Below, piece by piece: positions 23,166 to 31,594 of a stretch of 64,000 nt of DNA. Position 1 is the stretch's first letter; each line of letters opens with the position of its first letter. Origin of the DNA: Leminorella richardii (GTDB lineage Bacteria > Pseudomonadota > Gammaproteobacteria > Enterobacterales > Enterobacteriaceae); NCBI RefSeq assembly GCF_900478135.1, contig NZ_LS483470.1, positions 861,501 through 925,500 of the forward strand, read 5' to 3'. The notes under the pieces are model-generated. The model ran no database searches, was not told the origin of the DNA, and worked only from the letters and a program-made list of their open reading frames with translations. A program made the position numbers and the translations under genes.

Positions 23166-24230
23166 ATGCCCAAGAGTTCTGTCAGAACCGTTACATTAAA
23201 AGAGAAGGCGAATCCTAAGCGCGACCTTAACGGCCTGCGAGGGCGTGCGTTACTGCTGTTGATACCTCTTCTGCTTACCGGCTGCGCCGGGCGAGGCGTT
23301 GTCGATGCCGTTTCCGGCGAAGTGAAATATGAATCGCCAGATCGCAAGGTCAGCGACTATTCCCGTGTGCGCTGCGATGGTGACATCTGGAAAAATCAAA
23401 ACGACGAAACCAACGCTAACGGGCTCTACTGGCTAAGACTGATTAGCTGCGCCAGAACCTTTACCCCGACTCAGGCTCGCGTACAGTCTTACGGTTACGA
23501 CAGTGCAAAATGGGACGGCGCGTTTAAGCGCGCTATTCTTCTTGCCCGACTAGAGCAAGGTAACGCTGAACGGCGCAGCGCGCTGGAACAGCTAAAGAAC
23601 GTTCAGGCAAACTACCCCGAAAGCGTTTATCCGCTGGCCATGATGTGGCGCAGCGAGCAGCTGATTCAGGCTACGCTTCAAGATGAGCGAGGCCGGGCTC
23701 AGCGTCAAAAAGAGAGTGCTGAAGCGCAGATTATTGAGCTCCAGCTGCAAATGGCCGACACCAAACATCAGCTGCACGAGACAACCCGTAAACTGCAAAA
23801 TCTGACCGATATCGAACGGCAGCTTTCTTCCCGCAAGATGACTCAGGGGGAAGGGATAACGCCGATAAGCCCGCTTCCGCCTGAGAATCCTGAGGGGAAC
23901 GCTTCAGCGGCCGCGGGAGATGTGTCAGGCTCGGCCAGCACTGCGGCACCAAAGCCTAACGACGAGAATGGAAAAAAAGCGACTGAGAAGCCAGCAGAAA
24001 CCGATTCGGCGCCTGCCGTAAAAAGCGAGAAAAAACCTTCCAGCAGCGCGTCTTCAGAGGTGGTGAAGCCGCCGGAAAAGCCAGCTGTCGTAGAGCCTCA
24101 ACCCGTGGGCGTTCCAGAGAAACCGGCAACTGTAAAGCCTCAGCCGGAGACCACGCCAGAGAAGCCGGTACAGTCGCCTCAAAGTACGCCTTCGCAAAGC
24201 GAAGCCGCGCCCCAGACGCAGACACCCTGA
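23166..24230 (+). CDS. qseG: QseG (YfhG) outer-membrane lipoprotein with long C-terminal tail
   Basis: Lipoprotein of the glrK-qseG-glrR operon; QseG interacts with the kinase in E. coli and is linked to type III effector translocation in EHEC. A cytosolic-looking basic stretch precedes the signal, whose lipobox is LTGC (Cys about residue 40). The core (RVRCDGDIWKN through about 210) includes a coiled-coil (QKESAEAQIIELQLQMADTK). At 354 residues it is over 100 longer than E. coli QseG (about 237): from about 220 on it is a Pro/Ala/Ser/Lys-rich tail with (V/T)PEKPA-x-V-x-PQP-type repeats, probably disordered and periplasm-spanning. It starts three bases after glrK. Confidence 0.88.
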   Translation: MPKSSVRTVTLKEKANPKRDLNGLRGRALLLLIPLLLTGCAGRGVVDAVSGEVKYESPDRKVSDYSRVRCDGDIWKNQNDETNANGLYWLRLISCARTFTPTQARVQSYGYDSAKWDGAFKRAILLARLEQGNAERRSALEQLKNVQANYPESVYPLAMMWRSEQLIQATLQDERGRAQRQKESAEAQIIELQLQMADTKHQLHETTRKLQNLTDIERQLSSRKMTQGEGITPISPLPPENPEGNASAAAGDVSGSASTAAPKPNDENGKKATEKPAETDSAPAVKSEKKPSSSASSEVVKPPEKPAVVEPQPVGVPEKPATVKPQPETTPEKPVQSPQSTPSQSEAAPQTQTP

Positions 24231-24256
24231 GACGGTGATGAAAGGAGTTTGGTGAA

Positions 24257-25600
24257 ATGACACAGCGTAAAGCCGCCAATTTGTTGCTGGTCGACGACGA
24301 TCCCAGCCTGCTGAAACTGTTGGGGATGCGCCTGACCAGCGAAGGATTCAGCGTCACCACCGCAGAAAACGGTCAGGAAGCGCTGCGGCGTTTGGCCAGA
24401 GAGCAGATCGATCTGGTTATCAGCGACCTGCGGATGGACGAAATGGACGGCATGGCGCTGTTTGCTGAAATACAGAAGCGACAGCCGGGGATGCCGGTGA
24501 TTATCCTGACAGCGCACGGCTCGATCCCTGATGCCGTAGCGGCGACTCAGCAGGGCGTATTCAGCTTTTTGACCAAGCCTGTCGACAAAGACGCGCTGTA
24601 TAAGGCTATTGATGAAGCGCTCGCGCTAAAAATCCCCGCTAGCGCCAGTGACGACGGCTGGCGTGAAGAAATCGTTACCCGCAGCCCAGTTATGCTGAGG
24701 CTGTTGGAACAGGCGAAGATGGTAGCGCAGTCCGACGTTAGCGTGCTGATTAACGGCATGAGCGGTACCGGGAAAGAGGTGTTGGCAAAGGCCATTCACC
24801 GCGCCAGTCCGCGCGGCAACAAGCCGTTTATTGCCATTAACTGTGGCGCGCTGCCTGAGCAGCTTTTAGAATCCGAGCTGTTCGGCCACGCTAAAGGCGC
24901 TTTCACCGGCGCTGTCAGCAGTCGGGACGGCCTGTTTCAAGCGGCAACCGGCGGAACCCTGTTTTTAGACGAAATCGGCGATATGCCCCTAGCGCTGCAG
25001 GTCAAACTGCTGCGAGTCCTGCAAGAGCGTAAGGTGCGGCCGCTGGGCAGCAATCGCGATCTGGACATCGACGTGCGCATTATTTCCGCGACCCACCGCG
25101 ATTTGCCAAAAGCGATGGCCAAAGGTGAGTTTCGCGAAGACCTCTACTACCGCCTGAACGTGGTAAACCTGAAAATTCCCGCGCTCAACGAGCGTTCGGA
25201 AGATATTCCACTGTTGGCAGATCACCTGCTGCGTGAGTCCGCCAAGCGTCATAAGCCGTTTGTAAAAAGCTTTTCCACCGATGCGATGAAACACCTGATG
25301 GCCGCCAGCTGGCCGGGTAACGTGCGCCAATTGGTAAACGTTATCGAACAGTGTGTAGCGTTGACCAGCACGCCGGTGATTAACGAATCCTTGGTACAGC
25401 AGGCGCTGGAAGGTGAGAACACCGCTTTGCCGACCTTTGTCGAGGCGCGCAATCAGTTTGAACTGGTTTACTTGCGCAAGCTGCTGCAAATGACCAAAGG
25501 CAACGTAACGCACGCCGCCAGAATGGCGGGCCGCAACCGAACAGAGTTCTACAAGCTGCTTTCGCGCCACGAGCTGGATGCGAATGATTTTAAAGAGTAG
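24257..25600 (+). CDS. glrR: Sigma-54-dependent response regulator GlrR (QseF)
   Basis: Phosphorylated by GlrK; activates glmY with sigma-54. Receiver domain with phospho-acceptor D57 (SDLRMDEMDG), AAA+ domain with Walker A GMSGTGKE at 167-174 and the sigma-54-contacting GAFTGA at 214-219, and a C-terminal Fis-type helix-turn-helix (GNVTHAARMAGRNRTEFYKLL). 447 residues against 444 in E. coli. It starts 26 bases after qseG in the same operon. Its expected targets are the TGTC-N10-GACA dyads at 21014-21127. Confidence 0.96.
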   Translation: MTQRKAANLLLVDDDPSLLKLLGMRLTSEGFSVTTAENGQEALRRLAREQIDLVISDLRMDEMDGMALFAEIQKRQPGMPVIILTAHGSIPDAVAATQQGVFSFLTKPVDKDALYKAIDEALALKIPASASDDGWREEIVTRSPVMLRLLEQAKMVAQSDVSVLINGMSGTGKEVLAKAIHRASPRGNKPFIAINCGALPEQLLESELFGHAKGAFTGAVSSRDGLFQAATGGTLFLDEIGDMPLALQVKLLRVLQERKVRPLGSNRDLDIDVRIISATHRDLPKAMAKGEFREDLYYRLNVVNLKIPALNERSEDIPLLADHLLRESAKRHKPFVKSFSTDAMKHLMAASWPGNVRQLVNVIEQCVALTSTPVINESLVQQALEGENTALPTFVEARNQFELVYLRKLLQMTKGNVTHAARMAGRNRTEFYKLLSRHELDANDFKE

Positions 25601-25668
25601 GCTTTTTAATTCACTGGGCGGTCATTTATACTGCCCCCTTGGTTATCCGATAGTGAAAGTGGACTGAT

Positions 25669-27288
25669 ATGAGTAAAGCGCTTTCTATTGCTTTAGCGCA
25701 GTTAAACTGGCTGGTTGGCGACATAGAGGGAAATGCCGACCGAATGCTTCAGACCGTCAGCGAGCAGCGGCAGGCCGGAGCAGATATTGTCATGTTCTCC
25801 GAGTTAGCGCTGACCGGCTATCCGCCGGAAGACCTGCTCTATCGCGATGACCTGTATCTTCGAAACGAAGTGCAGTTAGAGCGCCTGCGAGCCGCCTCAA
25901 GCGACGTTGCTATCATCGTCGGTCACCCGTGGAGAGAGGGTGATGCTTTATACAACGCACTGTCAATGTTCTGGCAGGGTGAGCTTCTTGCTCGATATTA
26001 CAAACAGCAGCTTCCCAACTATGGCGTGTTTGATGAAAAGCGCTATTTCAGCGCGGGCAGTGAAAGCTGTAGCGTTGACTTCAAAGGGTATCACTTAGGC
26101 CTGCTAATCTGTGAAGACCTCTGGTTTGACGGACCGGTTGACGCCCTGAAGGCAAAGTCGGTGGATCTTATCCTGTCGATTAACGCATCTCCCTATAATC
26201 GCGAAAAGCCCTATATCCGCAACCAGCTGCTGTCAGAGCACTGCCGCCGCACCGGAATTCCTCTGGTTTATCTAAACCAGGTGGGCGGGCAGGATGAACT
26301 GATTTTCGACGGCTGTTCTAAAGCTTTCGACGCCAAGGGCAATATGACCCACAAACTGGCGCCGTTTAATGAAGATGTGCGTCGAGTGGCTTTCCAAAAC
26401 GGCCAGCTGGACGCGATGGAGATCCCAGCCCAGCCGTCCGATCTTTCGCTGATTTATGACGCGCTGGTGCTGGCGGTGCGCGACTACGTCACCAAGAATG
26501 GCTTTAAGGGCGCGCTTCTGGGGTTGTCTGGCGGGATTGACTCGGCGCTGACGCTGGCGATAGCCGTTGACGCGCTGGGTAAAGATAAGGTTCAGGCGCT
26601 GATGATGCCGTTCCGCTATACCGCTGAGATAAGCATTGAAGACGCAAGGGAAGAAGCAGAGCTACTCGGCGTTGAGTTTGACGTGGTGTCCATTGAGCCA
26701 GTGTTTGACGCCTTTATGGGGCAGCTTTCGCCACTGTTTGCCGATACGCGTCGCGATACCACAGAAGAAAACCTACAGGCTCGCTGCCGCGGCGTGATCC
26801 TGATGGCGCTCTCTAACAAGCGCGGTCGTCTGGTGTTGACTACCGGCAATAAAAGTGAGATCGCCGTTGGATATTCTACGCTTTATGGTGATATGGCCGG
26901 CGGTTTTGATGTATTAAAAGACGTGCCGAAAACGCTGGTGTTTACGCTTTCCGAGTACAGAAACAGCCGCTCTTACGTTATTCCACAGCGGGTTATTGAC
27001 CGTCCGCCGTCAGCAGAGCTGGCGCCGGACCAGAAAGACGAAGACAGCCTGCCGCCTTATCCGGTTCTGGATAAGATCCTAGACGGCTACGTCGAGCGCG
27101 ATATGTCTGTAGACGAGCTGGTCGCTGAGGGTTTTGATGAGGCAATCGTGCGTAAGGTTATTCGTCTGGTAGATATTAACGAATATAAGCGTCGCCAGTC
27201 GCCGGTAGGTCCAAGGATCACTGCGCGCAACTTCGGCAAAGATCGGCGCTATCCGATCACTTCAGGCTTCGGCCGCAAAAACTGGTAA
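25669..27288 (+). CDS. nadE: Glutamine-dependent NAD+ synthetase
   Basis: Amidates nicotinate adenine dinucleotide to NAD+ using glutamine. Two domains: an N-terminal nitrilase-type glutaminase with triad E45, K112 and C148 (FSELALTGYPP, RYYKQQLPNYGVF, LLICEDLWF), and a C-terminal synthetase with P-loop SGGIDS at 287-292. At 539 residues this is the two-domain form, not the 275-residue ammonia-dependent NadE of E. coli. The position between glrR and glnB is, to my recollection, also that of Yersinia and Serratia. It lies 13 bases before glnB, so they are probably cotranscribed. Confidence 0.95.
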   Translation: MSKALSIALAQLNWLVGDIEGNADRMLQTVSEQRQAGADIVMFSELALTGYPPEDLLYRDDLYLRNEVQLERLRAASSDVAIIVGHPWREGDALYNALSMFWQGELLARYYKQQLPNYGVFDEKRYFSAGSESCSVDFKGYHLGLLICEDLWFDGPVDALKAKSVDLILSINASPYNREKPYIRNQLLSEHCRRTGIPLVYLNQVGGQDELIFDGCSKAFDAKGNMTHKLAPFNEDVRRVAFQNGQLDAMEIPAQPSDLSLIYDALVLAVRDYVTKNGFKGALLGLSGGIDSALTLAIAVDALGKDKVQALMMPFRYTAEISIEDAREEAELLGVEFDVVSIEPVFDAFMGQLSPLFADTRRDTTEENLQARCRGVILMALSNKRGRLVLTTGNKSEIAVGYSTLYGDMAGGFDVLKDVPKTLVFTLSEYRNSRSYVIPQRVIDRPPSAELAPDQKDEDSLPPYPVLDKILDGYVERDMSVDELVAEGFDEAIVRKVIRLVDINEYKRRQSPVGPRITARNFGKDRRYPITSGFGRKNW

Positions 27289-27301
27289 GGGTTCGACTTT
27301 A

Positions 27302-27640
27302 ATGAAAAAAATTGACGCGATTATTAAACCGTTCAAGCTAGACGACGTTCGCGAAGCGCTGGCAGAAGTTGGCATCACCGGCATGACGGTCACTGAAGTG
27401 AAGGGGTTTGGCCGCCAGAAAGGGCACACTGAGCTGTACCGAGGTGCGGAATACATGGTGGACTTTCTGCCCAAGGTGAAAATTGAAATTGTCGTGCCCG
27501 ACGACATCGTCGACGTGTGTGTAGAAACCATTATGAAGACTGCCCAGACCGGAAAAATTGGCGACGGGAAGATTTTTGTTTTCGACGTTGCCCGAGTGAT
27601 CCGCATTCGTACCGGCGAGCAGGACGAAGACGCGATTTAA
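27302..27640 (+). CDS. glnB: Nitrogen regulatory protein P-II
   Basis: Trimeric signal protein that senses 2-oxoglutarate and ATP/ADP and is uridylylated at low nitrogen, controlling NtrB and GlnE. 112 residues, with Y51 in the T-loop (ELYRGAEYMVDF), B-loop KIGDGKIFV and C-terminal RIRTGEQDEDAI. It follows nadE closely and ends in a terminator. Confidence 0.97.
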   Translation: MKKIDAIIKPFKLDDVREALAEVGITGMTVTEVKGFGRQKGHTELYRGAEYMVDFLPKVKIEIVVPDDIVDVCVETIMKTAQTGKIGDGKIFVFDVARVIRIRTGEQDEDAI

Positions 27641-27649
27641 CTCGATAAT

Positions 27650-27679
27650 AAAGCCGCTATTTACCCAGCGGCTTTTTTG
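27650..27679 (+). terminator. glnB terminator
   Basis: AAGCCGCT pairs with AGCGGCTT across seven bases, followed by TTTTG. It separates convergent glnB and hmp. Confidence 0.9.
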
Positions 27680-27696
27680 TCATTGATGTTTCCTTT

Positions 27697-28881
27697 CTAC
27701 AACACCTTATGCGGCCCAAACACTTCATAGTGTAGCCGCTCTTGCTCTACGCCCTGAGCGAGCAGCTGCTTGGCGACAGACTGCATAAAGGCCAGCGGGC
27801 CGCAGAAGTAAAATTCAGTGTTCGGTGGGAAGGTCTCACTCAGCGCATCCAGAGAGAGTAAGCCTTCGTGGCGAGTGGCTGAGCCCTCAATATCTTTTCC
27901 CGATTCGCGATACCAAACGTGGCTGGCTGCGTTTGTCAGCTTAGCGCAGGCGTTGGCTGCCTCTTGCTCAAAAGCGTGGTACGCCTCGCTGTCGGTGGCG
28001 TGTAGCCAGTAAACTTTCCCCTGATGCTCGTGCTGTTCAAGCGTATTGAGCATAGCCAGCATCGGCGTAAGCCCTACGCCGCCGGACAGCAGCGCCACCG
28101 GCACATCGGAGGGTACATCCAGCCAGAAGTCGCCATAGGGCGGTGCCAGATGGATCACGTCTCCCTGCTGTGCGGTGTCGTGCAGATATCGGGACACTTT
28201 TCCCTCATCTTCACGCCTGACGGCGATGCGGTATGAATGTCCGTTCGGCGCGTGGGTCAGGGAATACTGCCGGATTTCCTGGTATTCCAGCGCGTCGCTG
28301 CGGATATAGACTGCCACGTACTGACCGGGACGGAAGTCGCTGATGGGCAGTCCGTCAACCGGAACCAGCGTAAAGCTGGTAATGACGTCACTTTCACGCT
28401 GCTTTTTTTCAATGCGGAAGGGGCGCTGGCCTTCCCAGCCGCCGGGCTGTTTAGCCCGATCCTGATAGATTTCACCTTCGCGATTGATAAAGACGTCCGC
28501 CAGCACCTGATAGGCTTTGCCCCAGGCGTCCAGCACCTCTTGGCCGGGACTGAGCATTTCGTCGATCGTTGCCAACAGGTGGTGTCCTACAATAGCGTAC
28601 TGTTCAGGCTGGATACTAAAGCTGGCGTGCTTTTGTGCAATACGCTCAACGGCGGGCAGCAGTACGGCCAGATTCTCAATGTTGACAGCGTAGGCACAGA
28701 TAGCGTTGAACAGCGCCTCGCGCTGGGCGCCGCTAGACTGGTGAGTCAGATTAAAGACGTCCTTCAGTTCGGGATTATGGTGGAACATGCGGTCGTAAAA
28801 GTGGGCGGTTAGTGCAGGGCCGGTCTTAGCCAGAACGGGGATTGTTGCCTTAACGGTAGCGATAGTTTGGCTGTCTAACAT
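27697..28881 (-). CDS. hmp: Flavohemoprotein nitric oxide dioxygenase Hmp
   Basis: Converts NO to nitrate using NADH and O2. Globin domain with proximal H85 and distal pocket Y29 and Q53, FAD domain (RQYSLTHAP) and NAD domain (LLSGGVGLTPMLAML). Start MLDSQTIATV gives 394 residues; an ATG 42 bases upstream lies inside the NsrR operator and was rejected. It is divergent from glyA, as in E. coli. Regulated by NsrR judging from the operator just upstream. Confidence 0.96.
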   Translation of the reverse strand: MLDSQTIATVKATIPVLAKTGPALTAHFYDRMFHHNPELKDVFNLTHQSSGAQREALFNAICAYAVNIENLAVLLPAVERIAQKHASFSIQPEQYAIVGHHLLATIDEMLSPGQEVLDAWGKAYQVLADVFINREGEIYQDRAKQPGGWEGQRPFRIEKKQRESDVITSFTLVPVDGLPISDFRPGQYVAVYIRSDALEYQEIRQYSLTHAPNGHSYRIAVRREDEGKVSRYLHDTAQQGDVIHLAPPYGDFWLDVPSDVPVALLSGGVGLTPMLAMLNTLEQHEHQGKVYWLHATDSEAYHAFEQEAANACAKLTNAASHVWYRESGKDIEGSATRHEGLLSLDALSETFPPNTEFYFCGPLAFMQSVAKQLLAQGVEQERLHYEVFGPHKVL

Positions 28882-28903
28882 GGTACTTCCTGTGGGTGGT
28901 TTT

Positions 28904-28926
28904 AACATGCATTTAAAATACATGTT
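28904..28926. promoter_or_regulatory. NsrR operator of hmp
   Basis: AACATGCATTT-A-AAATACATGTT is a nearly perfect 11-1-11 palindrome matching the NsrR consensus (AAGATGYATTTNAAATRCATCTT). It lies 23 bases upstream of the hmp start, so NsrR, an NO-sensing repressor, would block hmp transcription. Confidence 0.9.
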
Positions 28927-29087
28927 AAGGTTGATCTATGTCAATGCTTTTCTTTTTTTAGCGCAATGCGCCGTGGAAAGGCTTGAGAAAAGAGCAAAAG
29001 CGGGTCGGTGTGACATAAACATCGGTATTCGGAAGTTTTTCCTGAGAATATTCGGAAACGTTTGGCGGAATACCGTGCAGACAGTGA

Positions 29088-29103
29088 AAGCAATCGTTTG
29101 CTT
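29088..29103. promoter_or_regulatory. PurR operator upstream of glyA
   Basis: AAGCAATCGTTTGCTT is a perfect palindrome matching the PurR consensus ANGCAANCGNTTNCNT. It is about 100 bases upstream of the glyA start. PurR control of glyA is established in E. coli. Confidence 0.87.
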
Positions 29104-29201
29104 TTAAACCGAGAGAAGGGTCTATTTAACAAGATGAAAACATATTACACTGGTGCAAGTCACACTTTTGGGCGTTGATTATTACTATTCAGGAGATGCG
29201 G

Positions 29202-30455
29202 ATGTTAAAGCGAGAAATGAACATTGCCGATTATGATGCCGAGCTGTGGGCGGCGATCCAAAAAGAAAATGTTCGTCAAGAAGAGCATATTGAACTGATT
29301 GCTTCTGAAAACTACACCAGCCCGCGCGTGATGCAGGCCCAGGGGACTCAGCTGACTAACAAGTATGCTGAAGGCTATCCGGGCAAGCGCTACTACGGCG
29401 GCTGTGAGTATGTCGATATTGTTGAGCAGCTGGCGATTGACCGCGCCAAGGCGCTGTTTGGCGCCGACTACGCGAACGTACAGCCGCACTCCGGCTCTCA
29501 GGCTAACTCAGCCGTTTACATGGCGTTGCTGAACCCAGGCGATACCGTACTGGGTATGAATCTGGCTCACGGTGGCCACTTAACTCACGGTTCTCCCGTT
29601 AACTTCTCCGGCAAGCTTTATAATATCGTTCCTTACGGCATTGATGAAACCGGCCACATTGACTACGGCGATCTGGCTCGTCAGGCGCAAACCCACAAGC
29701 CAAAAATGATTATCGGCGGCTTCTCTGCCTATTCCGGCATCGTTGACTGGGCAAAAATGCGTGAAATCGCTGACAGCATCGGCGCTTACCTGTTTGTCGA
29801 TATGGCTCACGTTGCAGGCCTGGTCGCTGCGGGCGTGTATCCGAACCCGGTTCCTCATGCGCACGTGGTCACGACGACAACGCACAAAACGCTGGCTGGC
29901 CCGCGCGGCGGACTGATTTTAGCCAAGGGTGGCGATGAAGAGCTGTACAAGAAGCTGAATTCTGCCGTATTCCCTGGCGGCCAGGGCGGCCCGCTGATGC
30001 ACGTTATCGCGGCTAAAGCTGTGGCGCTGAAAGAGGCGATGGAGCCAGAGTTCACCGTTTACCAGCAGCAGGTTGCTAAGAACGCTAAAGCGATGGTTGA
30101 AGTTTTCAAATCTCGCGGCTACAAGATTGTCTCCGGCGGAACCGATAACCACCTGATGCTGCTTGATCTAGTTGATAAAGACATCACCGGTAAAGATGCT
30201 GATGCGGCTCTGGGTCGTGCCAACATTACCGTTAACAAAAACAGCGTGCCTAACGATCCGCGTAGCCCGTTTGTGACTTCCGGCGTGCGTATCGGCACGC
30301 CAGCCGTCACTCGCCGCGGCTTCAAAGAGGCTGAAGTGCGCGAACTGGCCGGCTGGATTTGTGACGTGCTGGACGGCATCAACGACGAGTCAGTTATCGC
30401 AGGCGTGAAGGCGAAAGTGCTGGATATCTGTAAGCGCTATCCAGTTTACGCGTAG
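29202..30455 (+). CDS. glyA: Serine hydroxymethyltransferase
   Basis: PLP enzyme that interconverts serine plus THF with glycine plus methylene-THF, the main source of one-carbon units. Start MLKREMNIADYD behind AGGAG gives 417 residues, as in E. coli; the longer frame from 29175 was trimmed. The PLP lysine is in TTTHKTLAGPRGG (K229 by E. coli numbering) and the sequence is highly conserved throughout. PurR box upstream, strong terminator downstream. Confidence 0.98.
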   Translation: MLKREMNIADYDAELWAAIQKENVRQEEHIELIASENYTSPRVMQAQGTQLTNKYAEGYPGKRYYGGCEYVDIVEQLAIDRAKALFGADYANVQPHSGSQANSAVYMALLNPGDTVLGMNLAHGGHLTHGSPVNFSGKLYNIVPYGIDETGHIDYGDLARQAQTHKPKMIIGGFSAYSGIVDWAKMREIADSIGAYLFVDMAHVAGLVAAGVYPNPVPHAHVVTTTTHKTLAGPRGGLILAKGGDEELYKKLNSAVFPGGQGGPLMHVIAAKAVALKEAMEPEFTVYQQQVAKNAKAMVEVFKSRGYKIVSGGTDNHLMLLDLVDKDITGKDADAALGRANITVNKNSVPNDPRSPFVTSGVRIGTPAVTRRGFKEAEVRELAGWICDVLDGINDESVIAGVKAKVLDICKRYPVYA

Positions 30456-30469
30456 TTTTTGCCTCGTTA

Positions 30470-30511
30470 AAAAAACAGGCGTGCGATAAATGCGTACGCC
30501 TGTTTTTTTTA
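30470..30511 (+). terminator. glyA terminator
   Basis: ACAGGCGT pairs with ACGCCTGT across a GC-containing loop, with A and T runs on either side. Confidence 0.9.
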
Positions 30512-30571
30512 TCCACTAAAATCATTATTCTGTCAGTCATCAATAATCGTAGCCGTACTCAGGAGGATGAT

Positions 30572-30946
30572 GTGAAAAAGCATAACCCAGGGTTTGAAGC
30601 GCTGTGTGAAGCCGTTCGTAAGCAGGTCAATGAAGTCAGCGTTGCTCAGGTAAAAGAAATGATGGATCGCGGCACGATCCCGCTAGTATTGGACGTGCGC
30701 GAAGATAGCGAATGGGGAAAAGACCACCTTCCCGGCGCTCGCCATCTTGGTCGCGGCGTGATGGAACGTGATATTGAAACCGTTGTTCCCGATAAGGCTA
30801 CGCCTATGGTGCTTTACTGCGGTGGCGGCTATCGTTCCGCCCTTGCTGCGGAAAGCTTACAAAAGATGGGATACACTGGCGTGCTGTCTATGGACGGCGG
30901 CTACCGCGGCTGGAATGAAGCGGGCTATCCGCTGGTAAAAGAGTAG
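30572..30946 (+). CDS. Rhodanese-domain sulfurtransferase-like protein
   Basis: Single rhodanese domain, 124 residues, cytoplasmic (no signal). The persulfide-forming cysteine is in VLYCGGGYRS with a complete six-residue active loop, preceded by the CH2A-type VLDVREDSEWGKDHLPGARHL. GTG start behind a perfect AGGAGG. It is the first gene of a probable operon with the two ZevAB-like metal genes (9 bases to the next), suggesting a sulfur-relay or metal-handling role rather than cyanide detoxification; the substrate is unknown. Confidence 0.88.
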   Translation: MKKHNPGFEALCEAVRKQVNEVSVAQVKEMMDRGTIPLVLDVREDSEWGKDHLPGARHLGRGVMERDIETVVPDKATPMVLYCGGGYRSALAAESLQKMGYTGVLSMDGGYRGWNEAGYPLVKE

Positions 30947-30955
30947 CCTGTACGC

Positions 30956-31594
30956 ATGACACTACTGATGCGATGTGCCGCAGTGGTGATGGGGCTGCTG
31001 CTGTCTCCGATAGCGATGGCGCATCCCCACAGCTTTATTGATATGGATGCCCGACCGGTGGTGAACCAGCAGGCGCTGGTCGGCGTCCAAATGACGTGGG
31101 AAATGGACGAGCTGACTTCCGCCGAACTGCTGCTTGATGCCGCGGCGGCAAAAAACAGCCCGTCGGTTTGGCAGAGTATGGCCGACGAGCTGATGGTGAA
31201 TACGCAAAATCAGCTCTACTTCACCTATCTTCACTACGACGGCAAGCCAGTGCGTTTGGCGGAAAAAGCCAACAACTATTCTCTGACACGCCACGGTAAT
31301 CGAGCCGTGTTTACCTTCGTGCTGCCGCTAAGCAAGCCGCTGGCGCTGGCAGGGCATACCGTTACGCTGTCTACCTACGAACAGAGCTACTACGTCGATA
31401 TGCGCTATGCATCGGCAAAAAGCTTTCATCTGCCAGATGAGATCGCCCACCTGTGCAGCGTCGACGTAAAAACCCCTAAGCCGGATCCTTCCCTGCTGGC
31501 CTACGCGAAGTCGTTGGATAAGGACAACGCGCCCGCTGAAGATATGATGCTTGGCAGCCGATTTGCCCAAACTGTAACCCTGACATGTCGCTAA
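30956..31594 (+). CDS. DUF1007 periplasmic metal-binding protein, ZevA-like
   Basis: Family DUF1007; in Haemophilus influenzae ZevA is a periplasmic zinc-binding partner of the permease ZevB. Signal peptide MTLLMRCAAVVMGLLLSPIAMA, after which the mature protein begins HPHSFIDM, so His1 and His3 plus the free amino terminus could bind metal. The WEMDELTS block and the later SFHLPDEI are typical. 212 residues. It overlaps the downstream permease gene by 10 bases, showing tight coupling. Zinc, nickel or cobalt cannot be told apart from sequence. Confidence 0.85.
   Translation: MTLLMRCAAVVMGLLLSPIAMAHPHSFIDMDARPVVNQQALVGVQMTWEMDELTSAELLLDAAAAKNSPSVWQSMADELMVNTQNQLYFTYLHYDGKPVRLAEKANNYSLTRHGNRAVFTFVLPLSKPLALAGHTVTLSTYEQSYYVDMRYASAKSFHLPDEIAHLCSVDVKTPKPDPSLLAYAKSLDKDNAPAEDMMLGSRFAQTVTLTCR

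Noticed and set aside
28237..28812. 191-codon plus-strand frame opposite hmp
   Set aside because: hmp is fully conserved on the other strand; the antisense frame has no start context or motif.
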